A stretch of DNA of 64,000 nucleotides from Impatiens glandulifera (taxonomy: Eukaryota; Streptophyta; Magnoliopsida; Ericales; Balsaminaceae). This document shows, one piece after another, positions 31,882 to 42,333 of the stretch. Within the stretch, counting starts at the first letter, position 1. Each line of letters starts with the position of its first letter. A program made the translations under genes and the position numbers. Location of the stretch: assembly GCF_907164915.1 (NCBI RefSeq), contig NC_061870.1, positions 1,533,501-1,597,500 of the forward strand, given 5' to 3'. The notes under the pieces are model-generated. The model was given only the letters and a program-made list of their open reading frames with translations. It ran no database searches and had not been told where the DNA came from.

Positions 31882-33204
31882 TGATAGAAAAATTAAGTAA
31901 GTTAATTTTCAAAACCGGCCACTCATTACAAGTTTTGAATATTTATTCTAAATAATCAAAAAGAGAGAAATTGATAGAAAAATTAAGTAAGTTAATTTTT
32001 GGAACCGGCCAGACGGAATTTTTGGAACCGGCCAGACGGACTAAACAGTTGTTAACTTTCATGTGCAGATACAGATCAAAACCGTATGAACCGGTTGGGG
32101 GCATCAAAACCGGTTGCTGCTATACTTCAAAGAAACCAGCTCCAAGTGATCAAGATAAAGATCAGAGGAACCGGTTTTCTCTCTCTCAAGCAACCGGTCA
32201 GCAGAGACAAAAGCTTTTCACACCAGCCGGATCATACTACACAAGACACAAAACCGGAAAATTCAAACTTCAAGAGTGACGTACTATGATGAAAGAAACG
32301 TGTCTTGAAAGAATAAAAGAAGATCGGATCCGATCGGAAGCATGCGAGGAAAGAAATGATGCTTTATTGATCCGAAGTTGACAACCTGAGGTGCATGTCC
32401 AACACGTGTCCAAATCTGAAAACCGGCTATGTCATCTTCTGCTCAGAGTTGCCTGCATGACTGCCAGGTGGTGAGGAAAGTGAAGCGTGCAAGCAACCTT
32501 TCTGCACCAAGCGTGATAACGAGCAACCAATCCCAAGGAGAGAGAAGAAAAACGACCGTTAGCTCTTCTCAGCTATAAAAGGGAGACGAAACGTCTTTAT
32601 TTAAGGCAGTTGTTGAAATCAAGCATTACGAAAATCTAATCATAAAAGCATTAAGTTCTAGAGAGATAAACTGATATATTCCAAAATCGGTGTGTCTAAA
32701 ACCGGAAGCTTTCTGTGTGTGTTTGTGTTGAGTTATTGTATTACATCAAAGAGTGAGTTTGGTGTAACCGGCGAGTAGCGAAGTTGGGCTCGACCGGAGG
32801 TGTTATTGTAACTACAAAAGTTAGTGGAGATCCTTCTCATAACCTGAGAAGAAGGGGTGACGTAGGAGAGTTTGCTCCGAACATCCATAAAAATCCTTGT
32901 CTCGTGTTCTTTCGTTGCTTTCATTATCTAACCTCAAACTAATCGTACTCCATAAACCGGTCACTCATATCCATTAAACCGACTCCTTCTAAAACATCAT
33001 CTAAAGTCGCATACGTTGCTTCAACCTGAAACAGACATTTCCGCCCTTGAACCCGGTTCAAGAGTCTGTGACAGTTTGTGCAGTGCTGAGAACGGTTATA
33101 GTCTCTAACCGGACTATCACCAAAGTGTTGTGTGTGTTGTAAGCGGCCACCCTTCCTGAAACCGGAAACACCCCGGTCCTCCAAGGGCGTCCCCAATCCT
33201 AACA
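31882..33204 (+). repeat. LTR2 (internal LTR of the composite)
   Basis: It is 1323 bp, TGATAG to CTAACA, with a TATA box at 32574-32580 and the hairpin CTTGAACCCGGTTCAAG at 33046-33062. It differs from LTR1/LTR3 in many places (for example a duplicated TTTTTGGAACCGGCCAGACGG segment near 32000) while those two are alike. It is followed directly by the truncated ORF C, without a PPT or primer site. Confidence 0.85.
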
Positions 33205-33205
33205 G

Positions 33206-35623
33206 ATGATGATGGCTATTGTCCGCGGTGACAAGATAGACTGGGGAGCCGTAATCTTCGAAGAATTCTGTGAAATGGTGATTCAGAAGGATGGCCGGTT
33301 TCAGGCCTTCGCAATGTAGATCGTCAAAATTCTCAAGTTCCTTAAGTTGGAACTTGGTGAAGGTGAACCGCTCCCACCAAACAACATTCTCAACTCCGAG
33401 TCAATGAGTGAGAAGACCGACAAAGCGGTTAAGCCGAAGTCTTCCAGAACGAAGTCCTCAAAAGGGACCAGTTCTTCCGCTCCGGCTGAAGAGTACTCCA
33501 AGAAAGAAAAACCGAAGAAGAAGGCGGTTGAAGCCGAAGCCTCACAAGAAAAGAATGGAAGAAAGAAGTCTTCCGCAAAGAAGATCTCCAGCAAACCGGC
33601 TGACTCTGAGAAAACCCTTTCCTCGGACAAATCACCGAAGAGAACCGGGGACGTCTTTCAGCCCATTCTCATCAACACCGTTCGCCCCATCTCTGTTGAC
33701 TCTCAATCACCAAGGCAAACCGAACCCTCGGGGAGCCACAAAACCGAGTCAGCATCAAAGGAGGAAGCAGATGTAAATATTAACTCTGAAAACTCCAAAT
33801 CACCAAGCAAGAAGATCGACGAGGTAATAGCCGACGTAGGCTTAAATACCTCGGAAATCATTGTGGACGTAGTCCAAAATATTGCTAGGGAAACCGAAGA
33901 CGATGTGTCAAGTCGTCTTAAGTCAGCTGATCAGGGTGAGATACCTGATCAAAGTGAAATTCAATCGGTCGAAGAAACGACCAAAACCGCGAACAACACC
34001 CCTCCGGCTCAGGAGGGTAATACTGAAGAATAGGAACCATCCGGTTCCGCAGGAAACAAGTCTGCCCCAAAAGATACAACGACCCAATCGGCCCAAGATG
34101 GGCCAGCTGCTTCAACAATCCCACCTGAAGGGCTAGTTCAGGTTAACAAGGGAAAAGGTGTTCTGCAAACCGGCTCCCAACCCGAGATCACAACCGAAGG
34201 CAAGGTCACTTTCTCCGCAGAAGAAGAGGAGGATATGTTCGATAGACTCGTTTGGGACATGAACAGAGATGCTAGTGATCTGATATCACCATACCTTCTA
34301 TGGGTGCAGCTTCGTTGTGAGACAAAGCTGTCAGATATGATCCCAGGGATGAGCGGTAACAAAGAATGGGAGAAACTTGTAAAATTGGAAGAAACGGCCC
34401 TAAAGATGGCAAACACCAACCTTGTCCAACCCGCATTCAGCAAAACCGAGGTGATTCTCGAATACGCTCGGTTACAAGCAGTAGAAGACGCATTGAAGGA
34501 AGCACAAGGAGCAGCATTAACTCCGATTGAAGTAAGAATGACTGAACGGTTTCATCCAGTACGGGAAAAGATCCTTAAAAATCTTGACTGGCTCGATGCA
34601 CAATGGAGAAGCAACTGCAGACACCAATTAATCAATGCCGACTTATATCAAAGAAAACATTTCTTTGTCGGCGGGGAGACATCCAGGACAGTAGAACACT
34701 GGGGACAAGATCCGCCTCAAAATGATAAGGCTCCGGAACTTGAGCAAGTAAAGCTGGCGGTGATCGAAACACTTGAGTCGTGTCTTGGGAACTACAGCAC
34801 CGCAACCGACGAGAAGATTGCAAAAGCTGAAACCAACCTGTCGAATACTATACGGGGAACCGTTCAATCCGAAATGACCAACACCGTTCAAACCTCGATC
34901 AGATCCATGATAGATGAAGCTGTGCAAACCTCCGTCAAATCTTTGATCACAGAGTCCATTCAAACCGCAACCGCTCCCTTAGTCGATATGCTGCAGGCCA
35001 TGACTGTTCAAATTGGGGAGTTGTCCAAACTCCATGTAAGTAAAACTCAAGAACATATCAATTCTGACGCCGAAACCGCAAAGAAACTACAAGATGAAGA
35101 AAGGGAAAGGGAACGGTCAAGGAAAGAACTTGAGGAGAAAGATCATGAGCTCGCCCAGAAGTGCAATGAGGAAGAACATGCAACTATCCATGAACCCATA
35201 CCGGCTCAACCCTCACACGCCATGAAGACAAGAAACAAGGGCAAGAGGAAAGCGGTTGCAAAGGTGTTGAAGCGGGCAGAACAAAACAGTCAACGAGTGA
35301 CCGAACCAGTCGGGCTGAACGTGCAAACTCTTGATGAAGAAGAAGAAGAGGACATCGAAGAACTTAACCGGCGTAAGAAGAGGGAAATGGAAAGTTCAAC
35401 CGCAACTCCAAGCTCCAGACCGATTGTTGCTCAAACGTCTCGACCACCAAAACTAGTCTGTACCGGTTTTAGATTCGGCAAAAGAACTCCCGGCATCTCA
35501 AGTGTGTGGGTCGGACTGCAAATTGACGCTGCAAGAAGAGCCAGGGAATGGAAGGAAAGGGAAGAGGAAGAACTAAGGAGACTGGAAAAAGAACTTAAAA
35601 AGGGGGGACCATCCAAGCCTTAG
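33206..35623 (+). pseudogene. Second ORF C, N-terminally truncated (two TAG stops)
   Basis: The frame is open for 806 codons from 33206 to the TAG at 35621-35623, apart from TAG at 33317-33319 and 34031-34033. It begins in the middle of the cargo domain (MAIVRGDKIDWGAVIFEEF) at the point equal to about codon 168 of ORF C at 28773, so the LTR2 end marks a break inside this gene. The rest matches ORF C collinearly (Ser/Lys-rich linker, coiled coil with ESIQTATAPLVDMLQAM, KKGGPSKP end). Both stops align with CAG codons of the other copy. It shows what the undeleted frame looks like at the frameshift of its partner. Confidence 0.8.
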
Positions 35624-35866
35624 TCTACTTCTATTTCCTTAAGAACAATTTATGTTTTACTTGGTTTCAGAACTCAGTTATTTTATCATGTTTTGAATTA
35701 ATCAGTATTTACATATCTTTTGGAAAACTCAAACACATGTTTTTGAAAATTTTCTTAAAAACAGAAAATACTCAAAAAGGGAGATATTGCTAAAACAAAA
35801 CGTTTCAAACCAGCCATACATTACTAGTTTTGAATATTTATTCTAAATAATCAAAAAGGGAGAAAT
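35624..35866 (+). repeat. PPT copies before LTR3
   Basis: Two PPT-like copies occur: a decayed one near 35775 (AAAAAGGGAGATATTG) and one ending at 35866 that abuts TGATAAG of LTR3. The sequence between them resembles the LTR edge unit. Confidence 0.75.
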
Positions 35867-37172
35867 TGATAAGAAAAATTAAGTAAGTTAATTTTCAAAC
35901 CGGCCATACATTACAAGTTTTGAATATTTATTCTAAATAATCAAAAGGGGAGAAATTGATAAGAAAAATTAAGTAAAGTTAATTTTTGGAACCGGCTAGA
36001 AAAACTAAACAATTGTTAACTTCTATGTGCAGGAGCAGATCAAATCGTGTAAACCGGCTGGAGCCTCATAAAGCGGTTGCTGCAATACTTCAAAGAAAAT
36101 CAGTTCCAAGTGATCAAGTCAAGATCAGAGGAACCGGTTTTTACTATCTCAAGTGACCGGCCAGCAAAGACAAAGTTCACTTTCCAGCCGGACTATACTA
36201 TGTAAGAGACAAAACCGGCCACTTCAATCTGCAGAGATGACGTATGATGACGAAATAGACGTGTCTCGAAGAGATAAAAGAAGATCAGATCCGATCGGAA
36301 GCATGCGAGGAAAGCAATGATGATTTACTGATCCGATGTTGACAACCGGAAGGTGCATGCCTGACACGTGTCCGAATCTGCAAACCGGCAACGTCACATT
36401 TTCCTGAGGAATCCTTGCATGCTTGCCAAGTGTTGAGGAAGGTGAAACGTGCAAGTAACATTCCTGCATCGGCGTGATGTTGATCAACCAATCCCACGGT
36501 GAAAGAAGAATGTGACCGTTGGGATCTCATCTACTATAAAAGGAAGACGAAGCGACCTCATTAATGACAGATACAGCAGCAAGCATCTAAGAAAAACGAA
36601 CATATACGAAATCTTAGAGAGATAAACTTTTACGATCCAAAATCGGTGTGTTATAAACCGGAAGCTTTGTGTGTGTATTTGTGTTGTGTCATTGTATTAC
36701 ATCAAGAGTGAGTTGGTGTAACCGGCGAGTAGCGAGTTGGGCTCGACCGGCATTGTAATTGTTGTAACTTTGAAAGTTAGTGGAGATCCTTCTCATAACC
36801 TGAGAATAAGGGGTGACGTAGGAGGATTTGCTTCGAACATCCATAAAAAATCTTGTCTCGTGTCATTTCCTTCATTTTGTTGCTTACTCTCTTAACCTAA
36901 CCAAAATCAATCTTACTCCGTAAACCGGTCCACTCATATCTCTAAAACAAACTCCTTCTAAAACATCATCTAAGTCGCATACGTTGCTTCAGGCTAAAAC
37001 AGACATTTCCGCCCTTGAACCCGGTTCAAGACTCTGTGACAGTTTGTGTAGTGCTGAGAACGGTTATAGTCTCTAACCGGACTATCACCAAAGTGTTGTG
37101 TGTCCTATAAGCGGCCACCCTTCCTGAAACCGGAAACACCCCGGTCCTCCAAGGGCGTCCCCGATCCTAACA
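35867..37172 (+). repeat. LTR3 (3' LTR), family A
   Basis: 1306 bp, exactly the length of LTR1 and nearly identical by eye, ending CTAACA and followed by target duplication AGTTT (37173-37177). TATA box 36535-36541; hairpin 37014-37030. Confidence 0.9.
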
Positions 37173-37177
37173 AGTTT

Positions 37178-37330
37178 GATAGTGAAGATTGCTTCACAAA
37201 TACTGACAGTTCAAAAAATGTATAACACTTGATAGTGAAGATTGCTTCACATTTTATTCACACTATATATATAGCTAAAGCGCTGCATAGTGAAGATTGA
37301 TTCACATGTTATTCACATGTTATGCAAGTT
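37178..37330. repeat. GTGAAG...CTTCAC repeats left of the BRCT remnant
   Basis: Three copies of a motif like GATAGTGAAGATTGCTTCAC, each a partial inverted repeat, with AAAGCGCTGCATAGTGAAG near 37275. The phrase AAAGCGCTTTATAGTGAAG occurs at about 19093 on the other side of the composite retrotransposon, so this was one locus before that insertion. Confidence 0.7.
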
Positions 37331-37639
37331 TTTACATAATATAGTAGAAATGATTTTAGTTGTATGTATATACGACTTTACTTGATTCTTTAAGGCATAT
37401 AATTCAATTTTCAAGAATTTTAGGTTGTCAAAACTCTACTATTTCCAAATTTGGTAAAGATTTTTATATTAAAAACTCATTCTATTGTTCATATATTTAC
37501 ACGAATACTATGAAACAAACAAACTACAATACTAAGAACAAAAAAAAATAAATATGAAATCACCAATTTATGAATAAAAATATTCAGTATTGTCAATAAA
37601 ACAAGTCTCCACAAAGAGAAACGAAATTAAGTAAACATA

Positions 37640-39876
37640 GGCTGCAAATCACAAGCAGTAATAGATTCAAGGAACCTTGTGAGAGAAACAACATGTTCAT
37701 CAAATATTGATGACACAACAGTCATTGTCTCAAATAGTCAATTGTCGGGAAAAACATCAAAAACATTTTTCAAAGTCATCGGTCAATTCTTGATATCTAT
37801 CTTTAGGTATACTGTTAGATAAAATCAGACCGGTTCAAATAAACCTAACTTAAATAAACTTTCCATGCAGGAACAAGGAACCGGACCGGACAAACAAAAG
37901 AATCGACTAAAGAAAACTAACCGGTCAAGTTAGTAAACCGACCAAGAATACTTGGAACGTGACCGCACAAAGAAAGGATCGGCCAAAGCTTAAAACCGGA
38001 ATCATCAAACAGCCGATCAACCACAAGGCAGAGGAATAACCGGAAGAAGTCCGGTTATATCACCCATACCGGAAGCCACCCGGTTAAGTCAAATGGCCGA
38101 CCAGTACAAGAAGACAATTCGGGTATCTGTTGAGAATGATACCAAAGGAACAGACTGAACACTTCCATATCCATACAAGTCTGAGGAAAGTCTGCAGGCT
38201 GCAGAAGACAGTACTACCGGATCTTTCCACTTCAGGATAAGTCAGAAAGAAGATCTTCCAAGTACAGACAACTTTTCAACAGACAGTGCCTACATTGAGT
38301 AAAAGACAAACCTAGCAGGCCTGTCTTACATACTGGAAGAACAGACCGCCAGGTCTGAGACAGAATGCCAAGTCTAAGGTTGACCATCAGGTCTGAGGAA
38401 ACGACCGCAGGTCTGAATCTCTGAAACACTGAATCACTGCACCTCTGCTCAGCCAATCAGATTCAAGGCAGTGAAATATGACCGTTGGCATATTTCACCT
38501 ATAAAAGGGGCAGTTGAAGAAGAGTAAATGCGCGACACAGTGGGACAAGTGAGAAACTCTAAGAGCATTTATTCTACAAGTGATAAGACTGTTGTTCTAA
38601 GAAAGCCTAAGTGCTAAAGTTAAAGTGTGTTTTACAATTTCGGTGTAAATTGTAAGAGTGTTATCGAGTAGGAAATAAGTCTCGATCGGATTGTACTTGT
38701 ATTCCTTAGTGAATATCCTTCTCGCGGTTTTGAGAGGAAGGGGTGACGTAGGAGTTTTATCTCCGAACATCCATAAAATCTGTCTTGTTATTTGTTGTCT
38801 ACCGGTTTCACTATCTAACCGATCTGTACCGCTCCAACCTACCTAATCCCATCTAAGCCGAATTTCCAGATTACCGAAACGGACCCATCAAATCTCAAAT
38901 CTCCATCATCTAAAACCGATTCTGCATATCATATAAGTGTGCCGCTTCAACCTGAAAGCAAACCTCTTCCGCGCTTGAACCTAGTTCAAGGGTTTGTGAC
39001 AGGTTGTGTAGTATTGAAACCCCGGTGTTAATCTCTAACCGGATTAACCACCACCCTTCGAGTGAGAACCGCTAACCGGTCCAATCCCCGGTCCTCCAGC
39101 GGCTACCTAGATCCTAACATATACTATTATAGTTTTGTCGTCCCTTGGCTCAACAAATGGTTTATCAATTTCTTTTGTGCTACCTCCTCTAGTAATTACC
39201 AACTCTATGAGATCATGTTTGTAAGTTGGGATGAATTCCCCTAGAAAAATAAAAGTTTAATTATCGAACTGTTTCGACAGCTGAAAAAAAAAACAAAACA
39301 ATTTCAGTTATCAACTCAGATAATGAAGGTATATAGAAGAAGAATCAGACCAAACTTACATTGTTCAAATACCAAAGTCTGTCAACTTTAAGACCACCTT
39401 AGGGCCCCATGATTATCTTGCTTAACCTCATAGGTTCCTCATCAACATAATTGTTTTTCTTTCATTGATGATTTTATCCTTGTACAAAAACAATTTTATT
39501 TAGTACCCTATATGTGAAAATAAAATAAATCAATCGTGTTAAGAGAGTCTAACATTCAATTGTAATGACCCATCTCCCGTTCAATATTTCCTTCAGCACT
39601 TTGGGATTTCGGTCGCAACTATAACATGATTAACATCATCTCTCCACCTCATAGACACCGTTGCACCACAAGTGCGAGCAAATTGCACCATCAATAGTTA
39701 TGTCGAAACAATAATATTATCTCTTAGAAAAGCATGGTCATGACATTGAAAACTTACATAATATGGACAAAATGGACATGGGTCAGTAATAGTACATTAT
39801 CTTCACTAAATAATTTATTGGGACAAAAAATCCATTCTTTACCTACAGTGTTTGGGACTATTTCGTTGTTTGTTGC
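37640..39876 (-). pseudogene. BRCA1/BARD1-type tandem BRCT gene fragment, split by a solo LTR
   Basis: Minus-strand pieces line up with the C-terminal BRCT repeats of plant BRCA1/BARD1 proteins. 39876-39758: GKEWIFCPNKLFSEDN, between a TGCAG acceptor and a GTAAGT donor. About 39690-39548: FARTCGATVSMRWRDDVNHV, then after a one-base shift KVLKEILNGRWVITIEC. About 39460-39370: VDEEPYEV-like text and KQDNHGALR in two frames. 39244-39120: GEFIPTYKHDLIELVITRGG. Beyond the solo LTR, 37812 to about 37640: FLESITACDLQPM and a stop. Exon-like spacing suggests a genomic copy with introns, not a retrocopy. The upstream RING and linker parts are not seen. It is a decayed fragment; BARD1 versus BRCA1 cannot be decided by eye. 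Confidence 0.62.
37813..39119 (+). mobile_element. Solo LTR, family B
   Basis: 1307 bp, TGTTAG to CTAACA, with perfect target duplication TATAC (37808-37812 and 39120-39124). TATA box 38500-38506 and hairpin CTTGAACCTAGTTCAAG 38974-38990. It interrupts the BRCT remnant. It matches the LTR at 1825-3120 and, inverted, those of the element at 44870-58641. Confidence 0.93.
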
Positions 39877-40394
39877 CTGCACATTCAAAAAAGATGCTTT
39901 GTTATTAAAAAAAATAACTTTTTCTTACATCAGTAAATAGGCTTTCGTGGAAATAATATACAAAATCCTAAGTAGGGTTTCCTAAATACGAACAATTTCA
40001 TTGAACGTAACATATTCGGAGTAGAGTTTCCTAAATATAAACGAAATAACGACCTCATTGTGCATATGTAATCCTAGGGTTTAAGGTTTAGGGTATGTGG
40101 TTTCATACATATAAAGAAAAATTAACGATTTTGTTATACATACCATTTTCGAGACTAAACTAAAGACCTTGAAGGCAAATATTTTTCCGGTAAACGGGGC
40201 GCGGATTCGAATCGCCGTGAAAGGAGGCAGAAGCTTGAAGAGAGAGAGAGAGAGATGAATAAGAAAGAAGTAGAAAATTGTAATGATATTATCATTTATA
40301 TTATTATAAATTAGGATCGTAGCGCAACATGGTGAAGTAGTCGTACGTACATGAGTGAGGCTATTAAAGTTGTTAATATAAATGAAGTAAGAAC
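39877..40394. other. Region upstream of the BRCT remnant
   Basis: AT-rich. CCTAGGGTTTAAGGTTTAGGG at about 40072-40092 holds two telo-box-like motifs (AAACCCTA on the minus strand). A GC-richer stretch with GGATTCGAATCGCC is near 40200 and a GAGAGAGAGA tract near 40240. No gene was recognised. Confidence 0.4.
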
Positions 40395-40790
40395 CGCTAA
40401 GTAGATCTTACTTAACTTGTATCCGCTCTGTACATGTTGAGTGAAGAAATCTTCCCTTTATAGCTCTTGCTTCACTTCTATCCGCACTGCAATAGTAGTA
40501 AAGTAATCTTCCCTATGTGGCATTTACTTCACTTCTATCTGCGCTGTACATAGTAGTGAAGCACTCTTTCCTATGTGGCGCTTACTTCACTAGTATCCAC
40601 ATTGTACATACTTAGTGAAGCAATCTTCTCTAATTAGCGATATAATCACTAATATAAGCGCTATAAATAAATACCCAGAGAAGAAATCTTCACTACTTAC
40701 CGCTTTGTTTCACTGATGTAAACGCTGTAAATAACTAATGAAGGAATCTTTACTCGTTAGTGCTTGGTCACCCTTTTTAATATTGCGGTA
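40395..40790. repeat. ~60-bp tandem array with GTGAAG/TTCACT motifs
   Basis: About six degenerate units combine AGTGAAGxAATCTTC, TATGTGGCGCTTACTTCACT and TATCCGCxCTGTACAT. The motifs are of the same kind as at 37178-37330 and 18515-19130, so this array and the one at 37178 flank the BRCT remnant. Confidence 0.7.
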
Positions 40791-41146
40791 TGATTTATAT
40801 GATGATATAAATGTTATTACATGAACTAACAATATTTTTTACATTAGTGAGGTACTTGATTTACATTAACGTTTATATATATAATATATAATAATATAAA
40901 TATATAAACCTTGATTTGCGCTTGTTCACCCTTTTTAATACTCTAGTATGGTTTACATGATGATATAAATGTTATTAAATGAACGAATAAAGATTTTTAC
41001 ATTAGTGTGTTATTTGATCTACATTAACTTATATATATAATATATAATAATATAAAATAATTTAAACAAATTAATTTAAATATCTTTCACAAATAATTAA
41101 TATATTGTTATATATATATATAATATAATTATATAATAATATAAAA
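40791..41146. other. AT-rich sequence, no feature
   Basis: Very AT-rich with runs of ATATAT and a partial duplication (TTCACCCTTTTTAATA at about 40773 and 40925). No gene seen. Confidence 0.5.
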
Positions 41147-41458
41147 TCTATATATATATATATATAATGATGCTTAATTTTTAAAGTCTAGATTGCCGGG
41201 TCAAGAGCTGTGGTTAATTTGGATATATATGTGAGAGTAAATGGATACTTGGGTCGGATTATGAGTTTACCCGCCCATAAACTTAAAACGGTTAAAAATA
41301 AAATTAAAAATGTTATTTGTATGTTTCGAACTTACAACCTAACAAAACAAGTACAACCCTTTAACCAACTAGGCTAAAAACAACTTATATTTAAGATTCA
41401 ACACCAAATTTCATGAACGCGAGACATTTTAACAATAAAAGTTCAAATTTTTAACTAA

Positions 41459-41494
<36 letters not shown>

Positions 41495-42333
41495 GATGCT
41501 TCATTTTTAAAGTGTCCAGATTGTCGGGTCGTGAGTTGTGGTTAATTTGGATATATATGTGAGAGTAAATGGATACTTGGGTCGGATTGTGGGTTGACTC
41601 GCCCATAAACTTAAAACGGTTAAAAATAAAATTAAAAATGATATTCGTATGTTTCAAACTTGCAACCTAACAAAACAAATACAATCATTTAACCAACTAA
41701 GCTAACAACACTTTATATTTAAGATTCAACATCAAACTTGATTAACGCGAGACATTTTAACAATAATACTTCAAATTTTTAAATAACTAATATATATATA
41801 TAATGATGCTTAATTTTTAAAGTGATCGGATTGTCGGGTTGTGAGATTTGGTTAATTTGGATATATATGTGAGAGTAATGGATACTTGAGTCGTATTGTG
41901 GGTTGACCCGCCCATAAACTTAAAACGGTTAAAAATAAAATAAAAAATGCTATTTGTATTTTTCGAACTTGCAACATAACAAAACAAGTACAACCTTTAC
42001 CAAGTGTGATTGAGATGTCGTTTGCCGATGGATAATAGGCTGGTATCATTTGAAAGTGGTTAAACAAATATGAATCAAATATTTGATTGACAAAGTGAAA
42101 GTGTAAAGTCACGAGATTAGAGATTCATTCGAAAAAATATGTGATGAAACATGTGAGAAAATAAGTTGTTTTACCGAAGTGAATAAAATGTGGAATGAGA
42201 GCGTTCTGTTTTTTATTTTAATATATTATTCGTGATTTATTAAGAAATTTAAACATTGAATACATTTTATTATAATTTTTAATTTATTTTGTTTTTATTC
42301 TTATACGTGTGCATCGCACAAAATTTTTTCTAG
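41147..42333 (+). mobile_element. Probable non-autonomous Helitron
   Basis: It starts TCTATATATA after an A (41146) and ends CTAG (42330-42333) before a T, as Helitrons insert between A and T. A short hairpin GTGTGCATCGCAC (42307-42319) lies 10 nt before CTAG, the classic Helitron 3' end. No Rep/helicase is encoded. The inside holds about 2.7 tandem copies of a 310-326 bp unit that begin at 41166, 41492 and 41802. There is no target duplication, as expected. Confidence 0.6.
41166..42005 (-). repeat. Tandem ~320-bp units with tRNA-like A and B boxes
   Basis: Read on the minus strand each unit contains TTAGCCTAGTTGGTTAAAGG (A-box-like) and, about 40 bp on, TTGTAAGTTCGAAAC (B-box-like), the arrangement of a Pol III promoter in a tRNA-derived SINE. 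In copy 1 these lie at about 41363-41376 and 41323-41337. The third unit is truncated. Confidence 0.55.

Larger units (their letters stand above)
19148..37172 (+). mobile_element. Composite family-A Sirevirus-like element with three LTRs
   Basis: It is bounded by target duplication AGTTT (19143-19147 and 37173-37177). Order: LTR1 (19148-20453), primer site, gag, pol, ORF A, ORF B, ORF C, PPT, LTR2 (31882-33204), a second ORF C lacking its first ~165 codons (33206-35623), PPT, LTR3 (35867-37172). LTR1 and LTR3 are both 1306 bp and closely alike; LTR2 is clearly more distant. The simplest history is a host element (LTR1/LTR3) whose ORF C received a relative, followed by recombination between their 5' internal regions that removed the host 5' part and one inserted LTR. 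Confidence 0.85.

Noticed and set aside
40072..40092. Interstitial telomere repeat
   Set aside because: Only two TTTAGGG-like motifs; too few for a telomere tract, better read as telo-box-like motifs.
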